A stretch of 64,000 nt of DNA from Enterobacteriaceae bacterium (GCA_031261005.1 JAISKF010000031.1:28004-92003); one strand, 5' to 3'; positions 26,941 through 37,836 are shown, numbered from the stretch's first letter. The notes: generated by a model not told the origin, from the letters alone. Numbers and translations are program-made.

Positions 26941-28986
26941 TCAACAAACCGGTATCTTCGCTTCAACCCAACGCTGCCAGTAAGTACATTGCTCTGAGTC
27001 CAATGTTTGTAACGCCGCGCCTACTTCTTCCCGCCACAATCGAACCAGCGCTTTACGTCCGCTCACTTGTTGCTGCTCAATTAACACCGCCATTGCTGTT
27101 TGCTGCTCCAACCATTGCCGCAAGCTGTAACATACTGCCTGTTGATGGCGCAGTAAGCGATATAACGAAACTTGGCTGGCTTCGATCGTGCGGTGAGCAA
27201 AGGCAAATCCTGCCAGCTCGCGCCAGTCTTCTTCGGTTAACGGAGCGGGAATAATATCCGTCACGTAGTGCAATTTAACGCACGGCAATAGTTGATTAAG
27301 GAAGAAATGCCGTTGAGCGCGGCGCGCTAATTTGATCGCCGCTTGGTTGAAAGGAACGATCGCCATCGCTGAATAACAACCGCTGCTGGCTTCTTTATGG
27401 CTGCCCAGATGAATCAGCTCAAAGCCGCAAGCCTGCCAGAATTGCCAGAGTTCATCGGTATAACCAAAGCTGACAGAGAGATAATCCAGCCCGCGCTGTT
27501 TGGCTTGCTCAATTTGCTGTGTGATCATGGCGTGAGCAATACCTTGTCGGCGCAATGCGCTGTTAACGGCTATGCGGCTGATTCGCATGGAACGCAATTG
27601 CGGCGCTTGATACTCTGCGCCATGCGCTGCCAGTGATTGTGCGACCAAATTTCCGCGCGGTCGTCTGCGCCCTGCCCATACTTCACGCGCGAGATCGGCG
27701 GATAATCCGCCCTCTTCCACCAGCCAAAGTGCAGCAATCACCGATTGTTGCTGATCTAAACCAACGGCAAATGTTTGCCCTACCGCATCAAACAAACGAC
27801 GCAGATCCAGCGGACTGGTGCGGTAATGCGCGCTGGTCAGCAATCCATAAAACTGATGCAATAAATGCGGATTTTCCGTGAGTTGCTGCTGACTCAGCGA
27901 GGTGATTTGCTGTAATACGCCCGCGTGTTCAGGCAAGCGATTTTCAGCGTCCATCAATAATAGCTGATTAATGATGCGCTCTAGCGGATCATTATCTGCC
28001 CAGCGAATCGGTTGTTGCAGGGCGAGTAAATTCAGTTCTGGCAATTCAGCACACAGTTTGAGTAAAAAACCTCTGCCACTGCCTTCATAACCTTGCACGG
28101 TGGTAGTCATCAACACGCGCGGGAAGAACTTCATTAAGCGCTTGAGCTGCGGCGCGGGAATGGCGGCGGCTTCATCAATAATCAGCCAGTCAACATTTGT
28201 TGGCGCTTCAGACTGACAAACTGCCAGCAGAGCATCAGGAGCGAAGAACATGACGCGATTTTGCGCCCAACGCTGCAATGTCTCTGTTGCAGATTGATTC
28301 GGTGCAGTCAGCCAGATTTGCCCGCTGCCGTGCCACTGCGCCGCTAACATACCTGCCAGCGTTGATTTACCGCGCCCGCGTCGGGCGATCAGTGCGTAAT
28401 AACCGCGATCGCCATTCAATAATGTTGTTAATAGATTTTGCTGCTCGGCGGTTGCACTGTTATTGGGCTGTATCCATGCCGGACGCGATTTCAGTAACGG
28501 TGCAGAAAATTCTGTGCCTTGCTGCCAAAACAATACATCACTATCAGCGTTCACTGTTTGCTGAAAATAAGTCACAAAATTCGGCGTGGCAATAGCGTAT
28601 TGGCTTTCGCTCCAACGCAAGCTGTCAGAGTCAGGCGTCTGCGCCCAAGTTTGCCAGTCAGGTAATAGCAATACCAGCAAACTGCCCGCAGCAAGCGTGC
28701 CGGAAACGGCGGCAAGCGCTTCTACATTTAGCCCATCGGTAGCGTCAAAAACCAGATGATGAAATTCCGATCCCAATAAATTATGGACGGTAGCAGGTTT
28801 GCGTTGCGGATTCGGATAATCGGTTAGCGGTGTGCTGGCGATCCATAACCAATCACCGTGATATTTTTCACTAAGATTAAGCGCTTGTTGCCGACACCAT
28901 AACGCTTGCCCGCTGAGGATCAGCAGACGGCGCACGCCAGATCGCTGCATTTGATTTAAGCAGGAGGTTAAGTCGAGGCTTATCAT
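26941..28986 (-). CDS. tmcA: tRNA(Met) cytidine acetyltransferase TmcA
   Basis: This 681-residue enzyme makes N4-acetylcytidine at the wobble position of elongator tRNA-Met using acetyl-CoA and ATP. The N-terminal DUF1726 region is followed by an RNA-helicase-type ATPase: Walker A at ARRGRGKSTLAGM and Walker B at LIIDEAAAIPAPQL. The GNAT domain has ISRIAVNSALRRQGIAHAMI. E. coli TmcA (YpfI) is similar in size, and the gene follows ypfN as there. Confidence 0.95.
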   Translation of the reverse strand: MISLDLTSCLNQMQRSGVRRLLILSGQALWCRQQALNLSEKYHGDWLWIASTPLTDYPNPQRKPATVHNLLGSEFHHLVFDATDGLNVEALAAVSGTLAAGSLLVLLLPDWQTWAQTPDSDSLRWSESQYAIATPNFVTYFQQTVNADSDVLFWQQGTEFSAPLLKSRPAWIQPNNSATAEQQNLLTTLLNGDRGYYALIARRGRGKSTLAGMLAAQWHGSGQIWLTAPNQSATETLQRWAQNRVMFFAPDALLAVCQSEAPTNVDWLIIDEAAAIPAPQLKRLMKFFPRVLMTTTVQGYEGSGRGFLLKLCAELPELNLLALQQPIRWADNDPLERIINQLLLMDAENRLPEHAGVLQQITSLSQQQLTENPHLLHQFYGLLTSAHYRTSPLDLRRLFDAVGQTFAVGLDQQQSVIAALWLVEEGGLSADLAREVWAGRRRPRGNLVAQSLAAHGAEYQAPQLRSMRISRIAVNSALRRQGIAHAMITQQIEQAKQRGLDYLSVSFGYTDELWQFWQACGFELIHLGSHKEASSGCYSAMAIVPFNQAAIKLARRAQRHFFLNQLLPCVKLHYVTDIIPAPLTEEDWRELAGFAFAHRTIEASQVSLYRLLRHQQAVCYSLRQWLEQQTAMAVLIEQQQVSGRKALVRLWREEVGAALQTLDSEQCTYWQRWVEAKIPVC

Positions 28987-28989
28987 CTT

Positions 28990-29442
28990 TTAGGTTTTAT
29001 CAATAATCAGTGACAACATACCGGCAGCAATCATCGGACCGACCGGCACTCCGCGAAAAAAAGCAACGCCGATAATCGTACCGATCAATAATCCCGTGAC
29101 AATTGTTGGGTGATAACTCATCAACGTTAAACCGCGCCCCGCCAGCCAAGCAACCAGAATACCAATCACAATTGCTGCCAGTGATTTCCAGTTAACAAAT
29201 ACCTGCATCAATGCCGATGCAGTCATATTGCTGGTTGCCAGCGGGATCATGACCACAATGGTCAAAATAATCAGCCCTGCTGTCATGCCATATTTCTGAA
29301 CCATAGGAAAAGCAGCCGCGAGCGGCGTCAGGCGCATAATCAAAATGATCAGAATAGCGATAGTCACCGCATTGTTATGACTTAAAATACCCAGCCCTGC
29401 CAGAACGAGCAGGACAATAAGTGTAGGATCGATACTGGACAT
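28990..29442 (-). CDS. DUF441 family membrane protein (YeaL-like)
   Basis: This 150-residue hydrophobic protein has four to five helices. Family features include [20 protein letters not shown] at 8-27, [16 protein letters not shown] and [20 protein letters not shown]. Function is unknown. It lies 3 bp upstream of tmcA on the same strand, so the two are probably co-transcribed. In E. coli YeaL is encoded elsewhere. Confidence 0.88.
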   Translation of the reverse strand: MSSIDPTLIVLLVLAGLGILSHNNAVTIAILIILIMRLTPLAAAFPMVQKYGMTAGLIILTIVVMIPLATSNMTASALMQVFVNWKSLAAIVIGILVAWLAGRGLTLMSYHPTIVTGLLIGTIIGVAFFRGVPVGPMIAAGMLSLIIDKT

Positions 29443-29568
29443 GGATTGAAATTCTCTGGATTGGGGAGCTGTGCGGTTATTTTATACGATGATGAGGCTA
29501 ACCGCCGGATAGTGATCTAATCCGGCAATTAGCATAACGCAAATCGGGCAGGAATTATAACTTATCAA

Positions 29569-30456
29569 TTACAACTTATCGGCAGCGAATGTATTACATT
29601 GGCGATAATCGCCGCTATCAAATCCGCGTTTAAACCATGTATAACGCTGCTGAGAAGTACCGTGCGTAAAGCTGTCAGGGATCACGCGACCGGTACTTTG
29701 CTTTTGCAGGCGATCATCACCAATCGCTTGTGCCGCATTCAGCGCCTCTTCAATATCACCACTTTCTAATACGTTTTGCTGCTTCATGCTGTTGCCCCAA
29801 ACACCGGCGAAGCAGTCAGCTTGCAGCTCTTGTTTCACGGATAACTGATTAACTTCCGCTTGATTGCGCGCTTTCTGCTGCATCGCACGAACTTTATCGC
29901 TGATACCCAATAGATTTTGTACGTGATGCCCGACTTCATGCGCGACAACATACGCTTCAGCAAAGTCACCGCCTGCTTTTAGTTTGTTTTCCATATCCTG
30001 ATAGAACGATAAATCGATATAGACGGTTTTATCCAGCGGGCAGTAAAACGGGCCCATCACCGATTCACCTGTGCCGCAGCCAGTGCGGGTTGCGCCGCGA
30101 TATAGCACTAATTTTGGATCTTGATAAACGCTGCCTTGCTGTTTAAAAATCGTACCCCATGTATCTTCCGTCGATGCCAGAACCACTGACGTGAATTTTG
30201 CCATTTCATTATCTTGCGGAGAAGAAACTGGCGCTGAACGCTGCTGCGTCTGAGTGATGGAAGATCCGTCGCCTGTCAGTAATGGCGTTAAATCGACGCC
30301 GTAATAACCGGCAACCAGCACCACCACTAGCAAAACTAATCCGCCTTTGCCGCGCGGCAGACGAAAACCGCCGCCACCTGATCCGGTAGAAAAACCATTA
30401 GAATTTTCACGGCGATCTTCCACGTTATTGCTTTCCCGACGACCTTGCCAGCGCAT
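29569..30456 (-). CDS. ypfJ: Putative neutral zinc metallopeptidase YpfJ
   Basis: This 295-residue protein has a Gly-rich cytoplasmic N-terminus, one transmembrane helix ([19 protein letters not shown]) and a large outer domain. The zinc motif is [15 protein letters not shown]. Other family blocks are [15 protein letters not shown] and [12 protein letters not shown]. Substrate unknown. ypfJ next to purC matches E. coli. Confidence 0.92.
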   Translation of the reverse strand: MRWQGRRESNNVEDRRENSNGFSTGSGGGGFRLPRGKGGLVLLVVVLVAGYYGVDLTPLLTGDGSSITQTQQRSAPVSSPQDNEMAKFTSVVLASTEDTWGTIFKQQGSVYQDPKLVLYRGATRTGCGTGESVMGPFYCPLDKTVYIDLSFYQDMENKLKAGGDFAEAYVVAHEVGHHVQNLLGISDKVRAMQQKARNQAEVNQLSVKQELQADCFAGVWGNSMKQQNVLESGDIEEALNAAQAIGDDRLQKQSTGRVIPDSFTHGTSQQRYTWFKRGFDSGDYRQCNTFAADKL

Positions 30457-30506
30457 AATTTTATCTCTCGTTATTGAATTACTTTTAGCCCAATGTTTGA
30501 GCTAAC

Positions 30507-30699
30507 TTGAAAGTCTGATAAGAATTTATATTATTACTATGAATTTCAAATAATTATATGATTTTTAAATAGAGGCGACAATCTGCCGTCCGCCAATCCA
30601 TAGTGAAATCAACAGGCGGCAAATTGCCGCTACTACGAATTATTCTTTATTATCAATTCATTAACCTACTATTTTCGCTATTTTATTATCCAGACTTAA
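30507..30699. repeat. Dispersed repeat, copy 7, reverse orientation
   Basis: Degenerate terminal repeats (CTTGAAAGTCTGATAAG and its counterpart TTATTATCCAGACTTAA) bound a full-length element. GC blocks have several changes (GAGGCGACAATCTGCCGTCC, CAGGCGGCAAATTGCCGC). It forms a pair with copy 8 in the 620-bp ypfJ-purC gap. Confidence 0.7.
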
Positions 30700-30766
30700 C
30701 ATTAATTTATTTTATTAGATCTGATTTGAGTATAGGTAGAAAACTAGAAAATGCTCATTAGATTAA

Positions 30767-30963
30767 TCAGCGGTTTAGATAAGTAATTATATTATTACGA
30801 TAAATTTCAAATAATTATATGGTTCTTGCGTAGGGGAGGTTGTTAACCGCCCGCCAAACCACGATGAAATAAACGGACGACAAGTTACCGCCACTGTAAA
30901 TTATTTTTTATTATCAATACATTAACTGAACATGTTTACCATTCTCTTATCCCAACCTCAGGT
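30767..30963. repeat. Dispersed repeat, copy 8, reverse orientation
   Basis: Full-length copy in the same orientation as copy 7. Left end TCAGCGGTTTAGATAAG; right end CTTATCCCAACCTCAGG; core GTTGTTAACCGCCCGCCAAA. The 67 bp between copies 7 and 8 hold nothing recognisable. Confidence 0.72.
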
Positions 30964-31010
30964 GAGATTCGATAGGAATCGTTTTTTAAAAAGGAGATAG
31001 CTGGAAATTA

Positions 31011-31034
31011 AAAAGCCGGAATTAACCGGCTTTA
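31011..31034 (-). terminator. purC intrinsic terminator
   Basis: Read on the minus strand, AAAGCCGG-TTAATT-CCGGCTTT is a perfect 8-bp stem followed by a T-rich tail, 46 bp past the purC stop. Confidence 0.8.
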
Positions 31035-31079
31035 GAGGTTGTTATAACAAAAAACGGCAATACGAAATCGATTGCGTCA

Positions 31080-31793
31080 TCAGTCCAAATTAATACCCAG
31101 ACGATGCGCTACTTCTTCATACGCTTCAATCAAGCCGCCAAGACTTTGACGGAAACGGTCTTTATCCATTTTATTCAGTGTGGTTTTATCCCACAGACGG
31201 CTGCCATCTGGAGAGAATTCATCACCCAGAACGATTTCGCCTTTAAACAAACCAAACTCTAGTTTGAAGTCCACCAGAATCAGACCGGCATCATCAAACA
31301 GTTTACCCAGCACTTCATTCGCTTTGTAACTCAGTTCTTTCATGCGAGCCAGATTAGACTCATTCACCCAGCCAAAGGTCTTACAGTAAGATTCATTAAC
31401 CATTGGATCGTGCATAGCATCATTTTTCAGAAACAAATCGAAAATTGGCGGATTCAGTTCCAGACCCTCTTCAATGCCTAAACGACGAACCAGAGAACCA
31501 GCGGAACGATTGCGGATAACACACTCAACCGGCACCATCTGTAATTTTTTAACCAAAACTTCGGTATCGGAAAGAAGACTTACCATCTGTGTTGGAATGC
31601 CTGCTTCTTCCAGTTTGCTCATGATGAAATAATTAAACTTATTATTCACCATTCCCTTGCGATCAAACTGCTCAATACGTTGCCCGTCCAGCGCTGAGGT
31701 GTCATTACGAAATTCCAGAACCAGCAGATCTGGGTCCTCTGTTGTATAAACGGTTTTTGCCTTACCACGATAAAGTTCGGCTACTTTTTGCAT
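31080..31793 (-). CDS. purC: SAICAR synthetase PurC
   Basis: This 237-residue enzyme joins aspartate to CAIR in purine synthesis. Family motifs are [40 protein letters not shown] and [11 protein letters not shown]. The end [15 protein letters not shown] is also typical. It lies downstream of bamC, behind bamC's own terminator hairpin, so it likely has its own promoter in the 85-bp gap. I saw no clear PurR box there. Confidence 0.96.
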   Translation of the reverse strand: MQKVAELYRGKAKTVYTTEDPDLLVLEFRNDTSALDGQRIEQFDRKGMVNNKFNYFIMSKLEEAGIPTQMVSLLSDTEVLVKKLQMVPVECVIRNRSAGSLVRRLGIEEGLELNPPIFDLFLKNDAMHDPMVNESYCKTFGWVNESNLARMKELSYKANEVLGKLFDDAGLILVDFKLEFGLFKGEIVLGDEFSPDGSRLWDKTTLNKMDKDRFRQSLGGLIEAYEEVAHRLGINLD

Positions 31794-31845
31794 CTTCAGT
31801 AATCTCCGTTGATTAAAAATAAATGAATTTCTGTTGACGGTGGAA

Positions 31846-31875
31846 TAAAAAAGGGGCGTACAGCCCCTTTTTTAT
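31846..31875 (-). terminator. bamC terminator
   Basis: On the minus strand, AAAAAAGGGGCTGTACGCCC then CTTTTTTAT: a GGGGC/GCCCC stem flanked by A and T runs, directly after the bamC stop. The symmetry means it could also work on the plus strand. Confidence 0.8.
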
Positions 31876-31878
31876 CAT

Positions 31879-32922
31879 TTAGTTACTCCCGGATTCCCGG
31901 TTAAACGCTGCCTGTAGTATCGTTACCAGCGAGTCGTTATCGCTGTCTTTTACTACCTGACCTTTATCTGTACTGAACTGCACGCTACTGCGATTTTCTA
32001 AATCACCCACCTGAAGTTTGTATTCGCCATTCTTCAGACTTGGTTCAGAAACACCCAGATCTGACCAATTTGCTCTTGATGATTTGTAGGTTACGTTAAT
32101 CAAGCCTTGAGGTTTATTACGTTCGGTGATTTCCATACCAACGCTTTGTAATACCGCTGGCAGACGTTCCCAAATGTAACTAAATGGTGTGCGAATAATA
32201 ATAACCGGTAAGCCGGTATCATCATGCGCGCCTTGAAGAACGATATTTCCGCCATTTTTCCGTGCTTTTTGAGCTTCCAGATCGTGTTGTTTTTTATCCA
32301 TCACTTCACTGATACTGTTCAGCATGTTGATGCTGTAACGCTGTAAGCTGGAGCTGGCTATATCGCTAACACTCTTATCACCGCTTTTTAACTCAAGTGT
32401 TTTAACAGAAAGCTGATTCTGATAACCCTGAGACTGAACGGAGATTTGATAACGCGCGCTGTATGCTGCATTTTCATCATTACGCTGCCAGTCAACCCAA
32501 TCAGTGGTTAATGTTTTGTTGGCATCTTGACGATCGGTAATTTTGTAGCCTTTTTGATCCAGTGCATCAATCAATTGAGACCAAAGCGCTTTATTATCAG
32601 CACTGTTCTCTAATGAAAGCGTAGCGGAATCGCTTGAAGACTGCACGCGAGAACCGCTCACTAATGCCAATGGCTGTGATGGCGGGCGAATATCCAGCTC
32701 CATTCCAGTACGACCTTCTGCAACTGGACGGTTATTCACCGCATACTGACCATTCTGAGCAGGCAAAATCATGCCTGCCGGTGCGTGTAATTCCTTTAAT
32801 GCAGGTGCTTTCAAATAGTCATCATCGCCATTTGCTTGCTGTTTATATGACTGATCGTTAGAACAAGCCGCCAACAATACGACCAATGAAACACCAACTA
32901 TTTTCTGTAATGAGTTAACCAT
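31879..32922 (-). CDS. bamC: Outer membrane assembly lipoprotein BamC
   Basis: This 347-residue lipoprotein of the BAM complex has the lipobox LLAAC at 16-20. The unstructured N-terminal segment that contacts BamD (YLKAPALKELHAPAGMILPA) is present. Two helix-grip domains follow (about 100-215 and 230-345). dapA lies just upstream on the same strand, as in E. coli dapA-bamC. Confidence 0.95.
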   Translation of the reverse strand: MVNSLQKIVGVSLVVLLAACSNDQSYKQQANGDDDYLKAPALKELHAPAGMILPAQNGQYAVNNRPVAEGRTGMELDIRPPSQPLALVSGSRVQSSSDSATLSLENSADNKALWSQLIDALDQKGYKITDRQDANKTLTTDWVDWQRNDENAAYSARYQISVQSQGYQNQLSVKTLELKSGDKSVSDIASSSLQRYSINMLNSISEVMDKKQHDLEAQKARKNGGNIVLQGAHDDTGLPVIIIRTPFSYIWERLPAVLQSVGMEITERNKPQGLINVTYKSSRANWSDLGVSEPSLKNGEYKLQVGDLENRSSVQFSTDKGQVVKDSDNDSLVTILQAAFNRESGSN

Positions 32923-32941
32923 TAAATTTTCCTAAAATTTA

Positions 32942-32971
32942 TATACCCTGCATCTTTCTGGATACAGGGTA
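32942..32971 (-). promoter_or_regulatory. Stem-loop in the dapA-bamC intergenic space
   Basis: ATACCCTG and CAGGGTAT flank a 14-base loop that can pair partly (TATCCAG region). It lies between the dapA stop and the bamC start. It could be a partial terminator or an mRNA processing and stability element; there is no long T-run. Confidence 0.45.
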
Positions 32972-32975
32972 TAAC

Positions 32976-33866
32976 TCATAATAAACCAGCAGACTTTAAC
33001 GCCTGTTCAACGACTGGGCGAGCACTCTGTGCCAGCGGAGTCAGCGGTAAACGCATGGTATCACCGGCAATTAAGCCTAAACGAGAACATGCCCATTTAA
33101 CAGGAATAGGGTTTGATTCTACAAACAATTTAGTATGTAACGGCATTAACAATTGATTAAGACGACGCGCTTGTGCGAAATCACCTGCTGCTGCTAATTC
33201 ACATACCTGAGCCATTTCGCGTGCTGCAACATTCGCTGTTACAGAAATCACGCCCCGACCGCCTAACTGCATAAAACCTAAAAAGGTTGCATCATCACCG
33301 CTCAAAAAGATGAAATCATCTTTTACTAAACCTTGAGTTTGCGTCAGTCGGTTTAGATTACCGGTCGCATCTTTCAAAGCAACGATATTCGGCACTTCAG
33401 ACAAACGGGCAACGGTTTCAGGTAACATATCACAACCTGTACGACCGGGTACATTATAGAGGATTTGCGGCAAATCGGTATGTTCCGCAATCGCTTTAAA
33501 ATGTTGGAACAAACCTTCCTGACTTGGCTTGTTGTAATAAGGTGTTACTGACAAGCAGCCCACCACACCAATATCGTTAACTGACTGCGTTAACGTAATT
33601 GCTTCGTCCGTTGCATTTGAACCCGTTCCCGCGATAACAGGAATGCGCCCATCGGCTAACTCGACGGTTAATTTTACCGCATCAATATGTTCAGCATGAC
33701 TTAATGTTGATGATTCGCCAGTGGTGCCTACAGAAACAATTGCAGTCGTACCGCTAGCCACATGATAATCAACAAGTTTTTTCAAGCTAACACGGTCAAC
33801 AGAACCATCAGAGTTCATCGGTGTAACCACTGCAACTATACTACCCGTAAATATTTCCGTAGACAT
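32976..33866 (-). CDS. dapA: 4-hydroxy-tetrahydrodipicolinate synthase DapA
   Basis: This 296-residue TIM-barrel enzyme condenses pyruvate with aspartate semialdehyde. The Schiff-base lysine lies in [14 protein letters not shown] and the proton-relay Tyr in [27 protein letters not shown] forms the N-terminal active-site loop. It is divergent from gcvR, as in E. coli. Confidence 0.97.
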   Translation of the reverse strand: MSTEIFTGSIVAVVTPMNSDGSVDRVSLKKLVDYHVASGTTAIVSVGTTGESSTLSHAEHIDAVKLTVELADGRIPVIAGTGSNATDEAITLTQSVNDIGVVGCLSVTPYYNKPSQEGLFQHFKAIAEHTDLPQILYNVPGRTGCDMLPETVARLSEVPNIVALKDATGNLNRLTQTQGLVKDDFIFLSGDDATFLGFMQLGGRGVISVTANVAAREMAQVCELAAAGDFAQARRLNQLLMPLHTKLFVESNPIPVKWACSRLGLIAGDTMRLPLTPLAQSARPVVEQALKSAGLL

Positions 33867-34020
33867 ACGCTATCCCCCTTAATAAACATAGCAAACATGG
33901 TACTTTTGACTAATAGCGAAAAGCAAGCAACAACATCACTCTAACCGCTTGTGTGGGTGATTTTTTTATGTTTACCATAGTAACACTCTTAGATCTCTAT
34001 TTCAGGCAGGAAGTTTTATC

Positions 34021-34593
34021 GTGCCACAGCAATCTGAATACTATCTTGTTATTACCGCATTAGGTACTGATCGTCCGGGTATCGTGAATACTATTACCCG
34101 CCATGTGAGTAGTTGCGGCTGTAATATTGAGGATAGCCGCCTGGCGCTGCTCGGCGAAGAATTCACTTTTATCATGCTGCTGTCCGGCGGTTGGAGCGCC
34201 ATGATGCTACTGGAATCTACGCTGCCGCAAAAAGGCGTGGAACTAGACCTGCTCATTGTGATGAAGCGCACCACTCAACACCCGCGCCCTGCCATGCCCA
34301 TTACTATGTGGGTCAGAGTCGAAGTAAAAGATTCCCCACATATCATTGAACGTTTTACCAATTTATTTGATGCCGCAGAAACCAGCATTGCGGAACTCAC
34401 ATCAAAAACCAGCATTAGCGAAATAAACAAAGAACCAATGCTTTGTATTGAAATTACGCTGCACAGTGCCTTAACCGGTACGCATAATCTTGTGGAGCAA
34501 GAGTTCTATCGACTCTGTACAGAACTCAATGCACAAGGCAGTATTAATATCGTTATCAATCCACAGCACGAACAGAAGGACGAAAATCAGTGA
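34021..34593 (+). CDS. gcvR: Glycine cleavage system transcriptional repressor GcvR
   Basis: This 190-residue protein has two ACT domains (residues about 8-80 and 95-175; LVITALGTDRPGIVNTITRH, RVEVKDSPHIIERFTNLFD). GcvR binds glycine and blocks the activator GcvA of the gcv operon. The start is GTG with AGGAAG upstream. It overlaps bcp by 4 bp. Confidence 0.93.
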   Translation: MPQQSEYYLVITALGTDRPGIVNTITRHVSSCGCNIEDSRLALLGEEFTFIMLLSGGWSAMMLLESTLPQKGVELDLLIVMKRTTQHPRPAMPITMWVRVEVKDSPHIIERFTNLFDAAETSIAELTSKTSISEINKEPMLCIEITLHSALTGTHNLVEQEFYRLCTELNAQGSINIVINPQHEQKDENQ

Positions 34594-35066
34594 TAAATCC
34601 ATTGAAAGCCGGTGATACCGCCCCTGAATTTACACTTTTGGATCAAGATGGTGAGGAAATAAGCCTGAGCGATTATCGCGGGCAAAGAGTCCTTATCTAT
34701 TTTTATCCTAAAGCCATGACACCCGGTTGTACCGTACAAGCCTGCGGATTACGGGATAATATGGACGAACTGAAAACATTAGGCGTTGACGTTCTCGGTA
34801 TCAGTACCGATAAACCGGAGAAACTTTCACGCTTTGTCGAACGGGATTTGCTGAACTTCACCCTGCTTTCTGATGTTGATCATAAAGTTTGTGAGATGTT
34901 TGGCGTTTGGGGTGAAAAAAACTTCATGGGAAAAACCTATGATGGCATTCACCGAATCAGTTTTTTAGTCGGCGCTGACGGTAAAATCGAAAAAGTGTTT
35001 GATGACTTTAAAACCAGTAATCATCATGAAATCGTTCTAAACTATTTAAACGAACATAAGGGTTAA
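34590..35066 (+). CDS. bcp: Thiol peroxidase Bcp (BCP-type peroxiredoxin)
   Basis: This 158-residue peroxiredoxin has the peroxidatic Cys47 in TPGCTVQACGLRDN and the likely resolving Cys52 five residues later, as in E. coli Bcp. It reduces hydroperoxides with thioredoxin. The start is GTG within the gcvR stop (GTGA), indicating coupling. Confidence 0.95.
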   Translation: MINPLKAGDTAPEFTLLDQDGEEISLSDYRGQRVLIYFYPKAMTPGCTVQACGLRDNMDELKTLGVDVLGISTDKPEKLSRFVERDLLNFTLLSDVDHKVCEMFGVWGEKNFMGKTYDGIHRISFLVGADGKIEKVFDDFKTSNHHEIVLNYLNEHKG

Positions 35067-35079
35067 CACTAATTTGAAC

Positions 35080-35113
35080 TTATTTGCAGTAAGTGATGAC
35101 TTATTGCAAATAA
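35080..35113. promoter_or_regulatory. Long palindrome between bcp and bepA
   Basis: TTATTTGCAGTAAGT, the loop GATG, then ACTTATTGCAAATAA form a 15-bp inverted repeat with one mismatch. No T-run follows, so it does not look like an intrinsic terminator. It could be a regulator-binding dyad upstream of bepA or an mRNA 3'-end hairpin for bcp. Confidence 0.6.
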
Positions 35114-35260
35114 CTCTTTGCCGTAAATAAAAAAGAAAGCGATCTTTAATACTTATGGCGTGCCGATGTGTTCAGCAGACTACTCCCTGTACTATTTGAA
35201 TCGCATCATGGCGACTCACAGTATTACAGGGATAAAATCATTTCTGGAATGGATAACATT

Positions 35261-36760
35261 ATGTCTACCCGCTTACGCAAATCCTTACTCGCTGCGCTTT
35301 TCAGTACCACACTTGTAGCTACAACGACTTTGTGTATTCCTGTCATTGCAGCAGTTTCCGATACTACCAGCAATTTGCCGGATATTGGTACGGCGGCTGG
35401 CGGCACGTTAAGTATCAATCAAGAGCTATTAATGGGCGATTTTTATGTCCGGCAACTGCGTGCTGGCGCGCCATTAATTAATGATCCTTTGCTCTCCAAC
35501 TACATGAATAGCTTGGGGAAAAAATTAGTTTCCAAAGCCGATTCGGTGAAAACGCCTTTCCATTTTTATCTGATTCAAAATGATGAGATCAATGCTTTTG
35601 CATTCTTTGGCGGCAATGTCGTGCTGCATTCATCATTACTACGCGAAACCGATGATGAAAGCGAACTGGCATCGGTTATGGCGCATGAAATATCTCACGT
35701 TACTCAACGCCATTTAGCCAGGGCAATGGAAGAGCAGCAGCGTAATGCGCCGTTAACTTGGGCGGGTGCGCTTGGTTCTATCCTGCTGTCGATGGCAAAC
35801 CCGCAAGCAGGTATGGCGGCATTAAGTACCACGCTTGCCGGAACACAGCAAGGCATGATCAGTTTTACCCAAGCTAATGAACAGGAAGCTGACCGTATCG
35901 GGATTCGCGTGTTGCAGCTTAGTGGTTTTGATCCTATGGGTATGCCTGATTTTATGCAGAAACTCGCGGATAAATATCGTTATGCCAGCAAACCGCCAGA
36001 AATGTTGCTGACTCACCCGATGCCAGACAGCCGTATGTCTGATACTCGCAGCCGCGCCAGTCAGCTAGGTCATCGTGAAGTTCAGTCCTCGCAAGATTAC
36101 TTCCTCGCTAAAATTCGAGCTTTAGGCATGTACGGCAATCCTAACGGTGGTTTCAACGGTGATAGCGGCAGTCTGAATCAATATATGCTTGATGAGTATA
36201 AAAAAGGGAATGCGCGTGAGCAGTTAGCGGCGAATTATGGTCAAGCAATCCTTGCTTATAAAGCTAAACAATACGATGAAGCACGCAATATTATCCAACC
36301 GCTGCTGACTCAACAGCCGAATAATGTTTGGTTCCTCGATCTGGCAACGGACATTGATCTGGAGCAGAACCGCGCCCCGCAAGCCGTAAGCCGTTTAGAG
36401 CAAGCAATAAAAGGTCAGCCTGCCAACACAGTGCTGCAACTTAACTTAGCCAATGCTTATATCGAAGCCAGACAACCAGCAAAAGCGACGGCAATATTAA
36501 ATCGTTATACCTATGCGAATCCGGTGGATCTTAACGGTTGGGATTTACTCGCAAAAGCCAGTGCCGATCAAGGTCTGCGCGATGAAGAGCTGGCAGCCAG
36601 AGCAGAAAATGTGGCGTTATCAGGGCAACTGGATCAAGCAATCTCTATGCTCGCTTCCGCCAGCTCATCAGTACCAACTGGCAGCCTGAAACAAGCGCGT
36701 TATGATGCGCGCATTGATCAGCTACGCCAGTTGCAGCAGCGGTTTAAACAATTTGAATAA
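35261..36760 (+). CDS. bepA: Outer-membrane biogenesis metalloprotease/chaperone BepA
   Basis: A periplasmic M48 zinc protease that assists or degrades LptD and BamA intermediates. The zinc motif is [20 protein letters not shown], with a third ligand in [15 protein letters not shown]-terminal TPR repeats run from about 330 (in 499-residue numbering). The frame is open from 35168, but the ATG at 35261 is preferred: it has GGAT upstream and yields an ordinary signal peptide ([20 protein letters not shown]). E. coli BepA has 487 residues. yfgD follows after 11 bp. Confidence 0.94.
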   Translation: MSTRLRKSLLAALFSTTLVATTTLCIPVIAAVSDTTSNLPDIGTAAGGTLSINQELLMGDFYVRQLRAGAPLINDPLLSNYMNSLGKKLVSKADSVKTPFHFYLIQNDEINAFAFFGGNVVLHSSLLRETDDESELASVMAHEISHVTQRHLARAMEEQQRNAPLTWAGALGSILLSMANPQAGMAALSTTLAGTQQGMISFTQANEQEADRIGIRVLQLSGFDPMGMPDFMQKLADKYRYASKPPEMLLTHPMPDSRMSDTRSRASQLGHREVQSSQDYFLAKIRALGMYGNPNGGFNGDSGSLNQYMLDEYKKGNAREQLAANYGQAILAYKAKQYDEARNIIQPLLTQQPNNVWFLDLATDIDLEQNRAPQAVSRLEQAIKGQPANTVLQLNLANAYIEARQPAKATAILNRYTYANPVDLNGWDLLAKASADQGLRDEELAARAENVALSGQLDQAISMLASASSSVPTGSLKQARYDARIDQLRQLQQRFKQFE

Positions 36761-36771
36761 TTGGGGGAAAG

Positions 36772-37128
36772 ATGTCTAAAAACAAAACAGTAACAATCTA
36801 TCATCACCCGCGTTGCGGCACTAGCCGAACCACGCTGGCACTATTAGAAGAGAAAGGGATCAAGCCGGAAATCGTGCTGTATATGGATAATCCGCCGGAC
36901 AGCGCCCATATCAAAACCTTACTGAAACAGCTTGGTTTCAGTTCTGCACGCCAACTGATTAGAACTAAAGAAGATTTGTATAAAGAACTGAATTTATCAG
37001 AAGCCTCAGAACAGCAATTAATTGATGCGATGAGTGCTAATCCAAAACTGATTGAGCGTCCGATCGTGCTGGTTGGCGGTCAAGCGCGTTTAGGGCGTCC
37101 GCCGGAAAAAGTATTGGAAATTCTCTGA
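36772..37128 (+). CDS. yfgD: Arsenate reductase family protein YfgD
   Basis: This 118-residue ArsC-type protein has catalytic Cys15 in YHHPRCGTSRTTLALLEEKG. The conserved ERPIVLVGGQARLGRPPEKV tail contains the arginines that contact arsenate in this family. It follows bepA as in E. coli. Physiological substrate uncertain. Confidence 0.92.
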   Translation: MSKNKTVTIYHHPRCGTSRTTLALLEEKGIKPEIVLYMDNPPDSAHIKTLLKQLGFSSARQLIRTKEDLYKELNLSEASEQQLIDAMSANPKLIERPIVLVGGQARLGRPPEKVLEIL

Positions 37129-37134
37129 GAGAAA

Positions 37135-37836
37135 TCAGAGATCCAACGCCTCTTTTACAAACGGAATCGTCAACTTACGCTGGGCAGTGATCGATGCACT
37201 GTCCAGATGATCTAACGTATTAAACAACGATCCCATATTGCGATCTAAACGTTTCAGCAAAAAGCGGCCAACATCTTCCGGCAGTTCAAACCCACGCAGT
37301 CTTGCACGCAGAATCAACGCCTGTAATTTATCGCTGTCAGACAAAGGTTGCAGCCGGTAAATTTGCCCCCAATCAAGGCGCGAAGCCAGATCAGGCAGCG
37401 AGAGATTTAACTGACGCGGCGGTGAATCACCGCTGATCAGCAAGCGGGTAAATCCTGTTTCCAAAATGCGATTATACAAATTGAAAATCGCCATTTCCCA
37501 TTCAGCATCACCAGCAATGCACTCGATATTATCGATACACACCAACGCGAGCTGCTCCATGCCATCGAGGACTTCCGGCACAAAATAAGCGCGTTTATCC
37601 AATGGAACATAACCTACCGCCAGCCCTTGCGAAGACAGCTCCGCACATGCCGCACGCAGCAGATGACTTTTACCGCCATCTTTTCCCGACCAGAAATAGA
37701 TATAAGTACTGTGTTCCCGACTTAACGCCGTATGAATAGCCGCCAGCAACGACGCATTTTCACCAGAATAGAAGCTGGCAAACGTCTCATCATCAGAAAG
37801 ATAAAGAGGAAAGGATAGCTGCGTTGATGTATTCAG
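37135..37836 (-). CDS. hda: DnaA regulatory inactivator Hda (CTG start)
   Basis: This 233-residue AAA+ protein, with the beta clamp, stimulates DnaA-ATP hydrolysis after initiation. The clamp-binding motif is QLSFPLYL near the N-terminus. AAA+ motifs include [32 protein letters not shown] and the arginine-finger region [16 protein letters not shown]. The start is taken at CTG 37836: GAGGTG lies five bases upstream, whereas the in-frame GTG at 37842 overlaps that Shine-Dalgarno. E. coli hda is known to use CUG, and this choice gives the same 233 residues. Confidence 0.93.
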   Translation of the reverse strand: MNTSTQLSFPLYLSDDETFASFYSGENASLLAAIHTALSREHSTYIYFWSGKDGGKSHLLRAACAELSSQGLAVGYVPLDKRAYFVPEVLDGMEQLALVCIDNIECIAGDAEWEMAIFNLYNRILETGFTRLLISGDSPPRQLNLSLPDLASRLDWGQIYRLQPLSDSDKLQALILRARLRGFELPEDVGRFLLKRLDRNMGSLFNTLDHLDSASITAQRKLTIPFVKEALDL

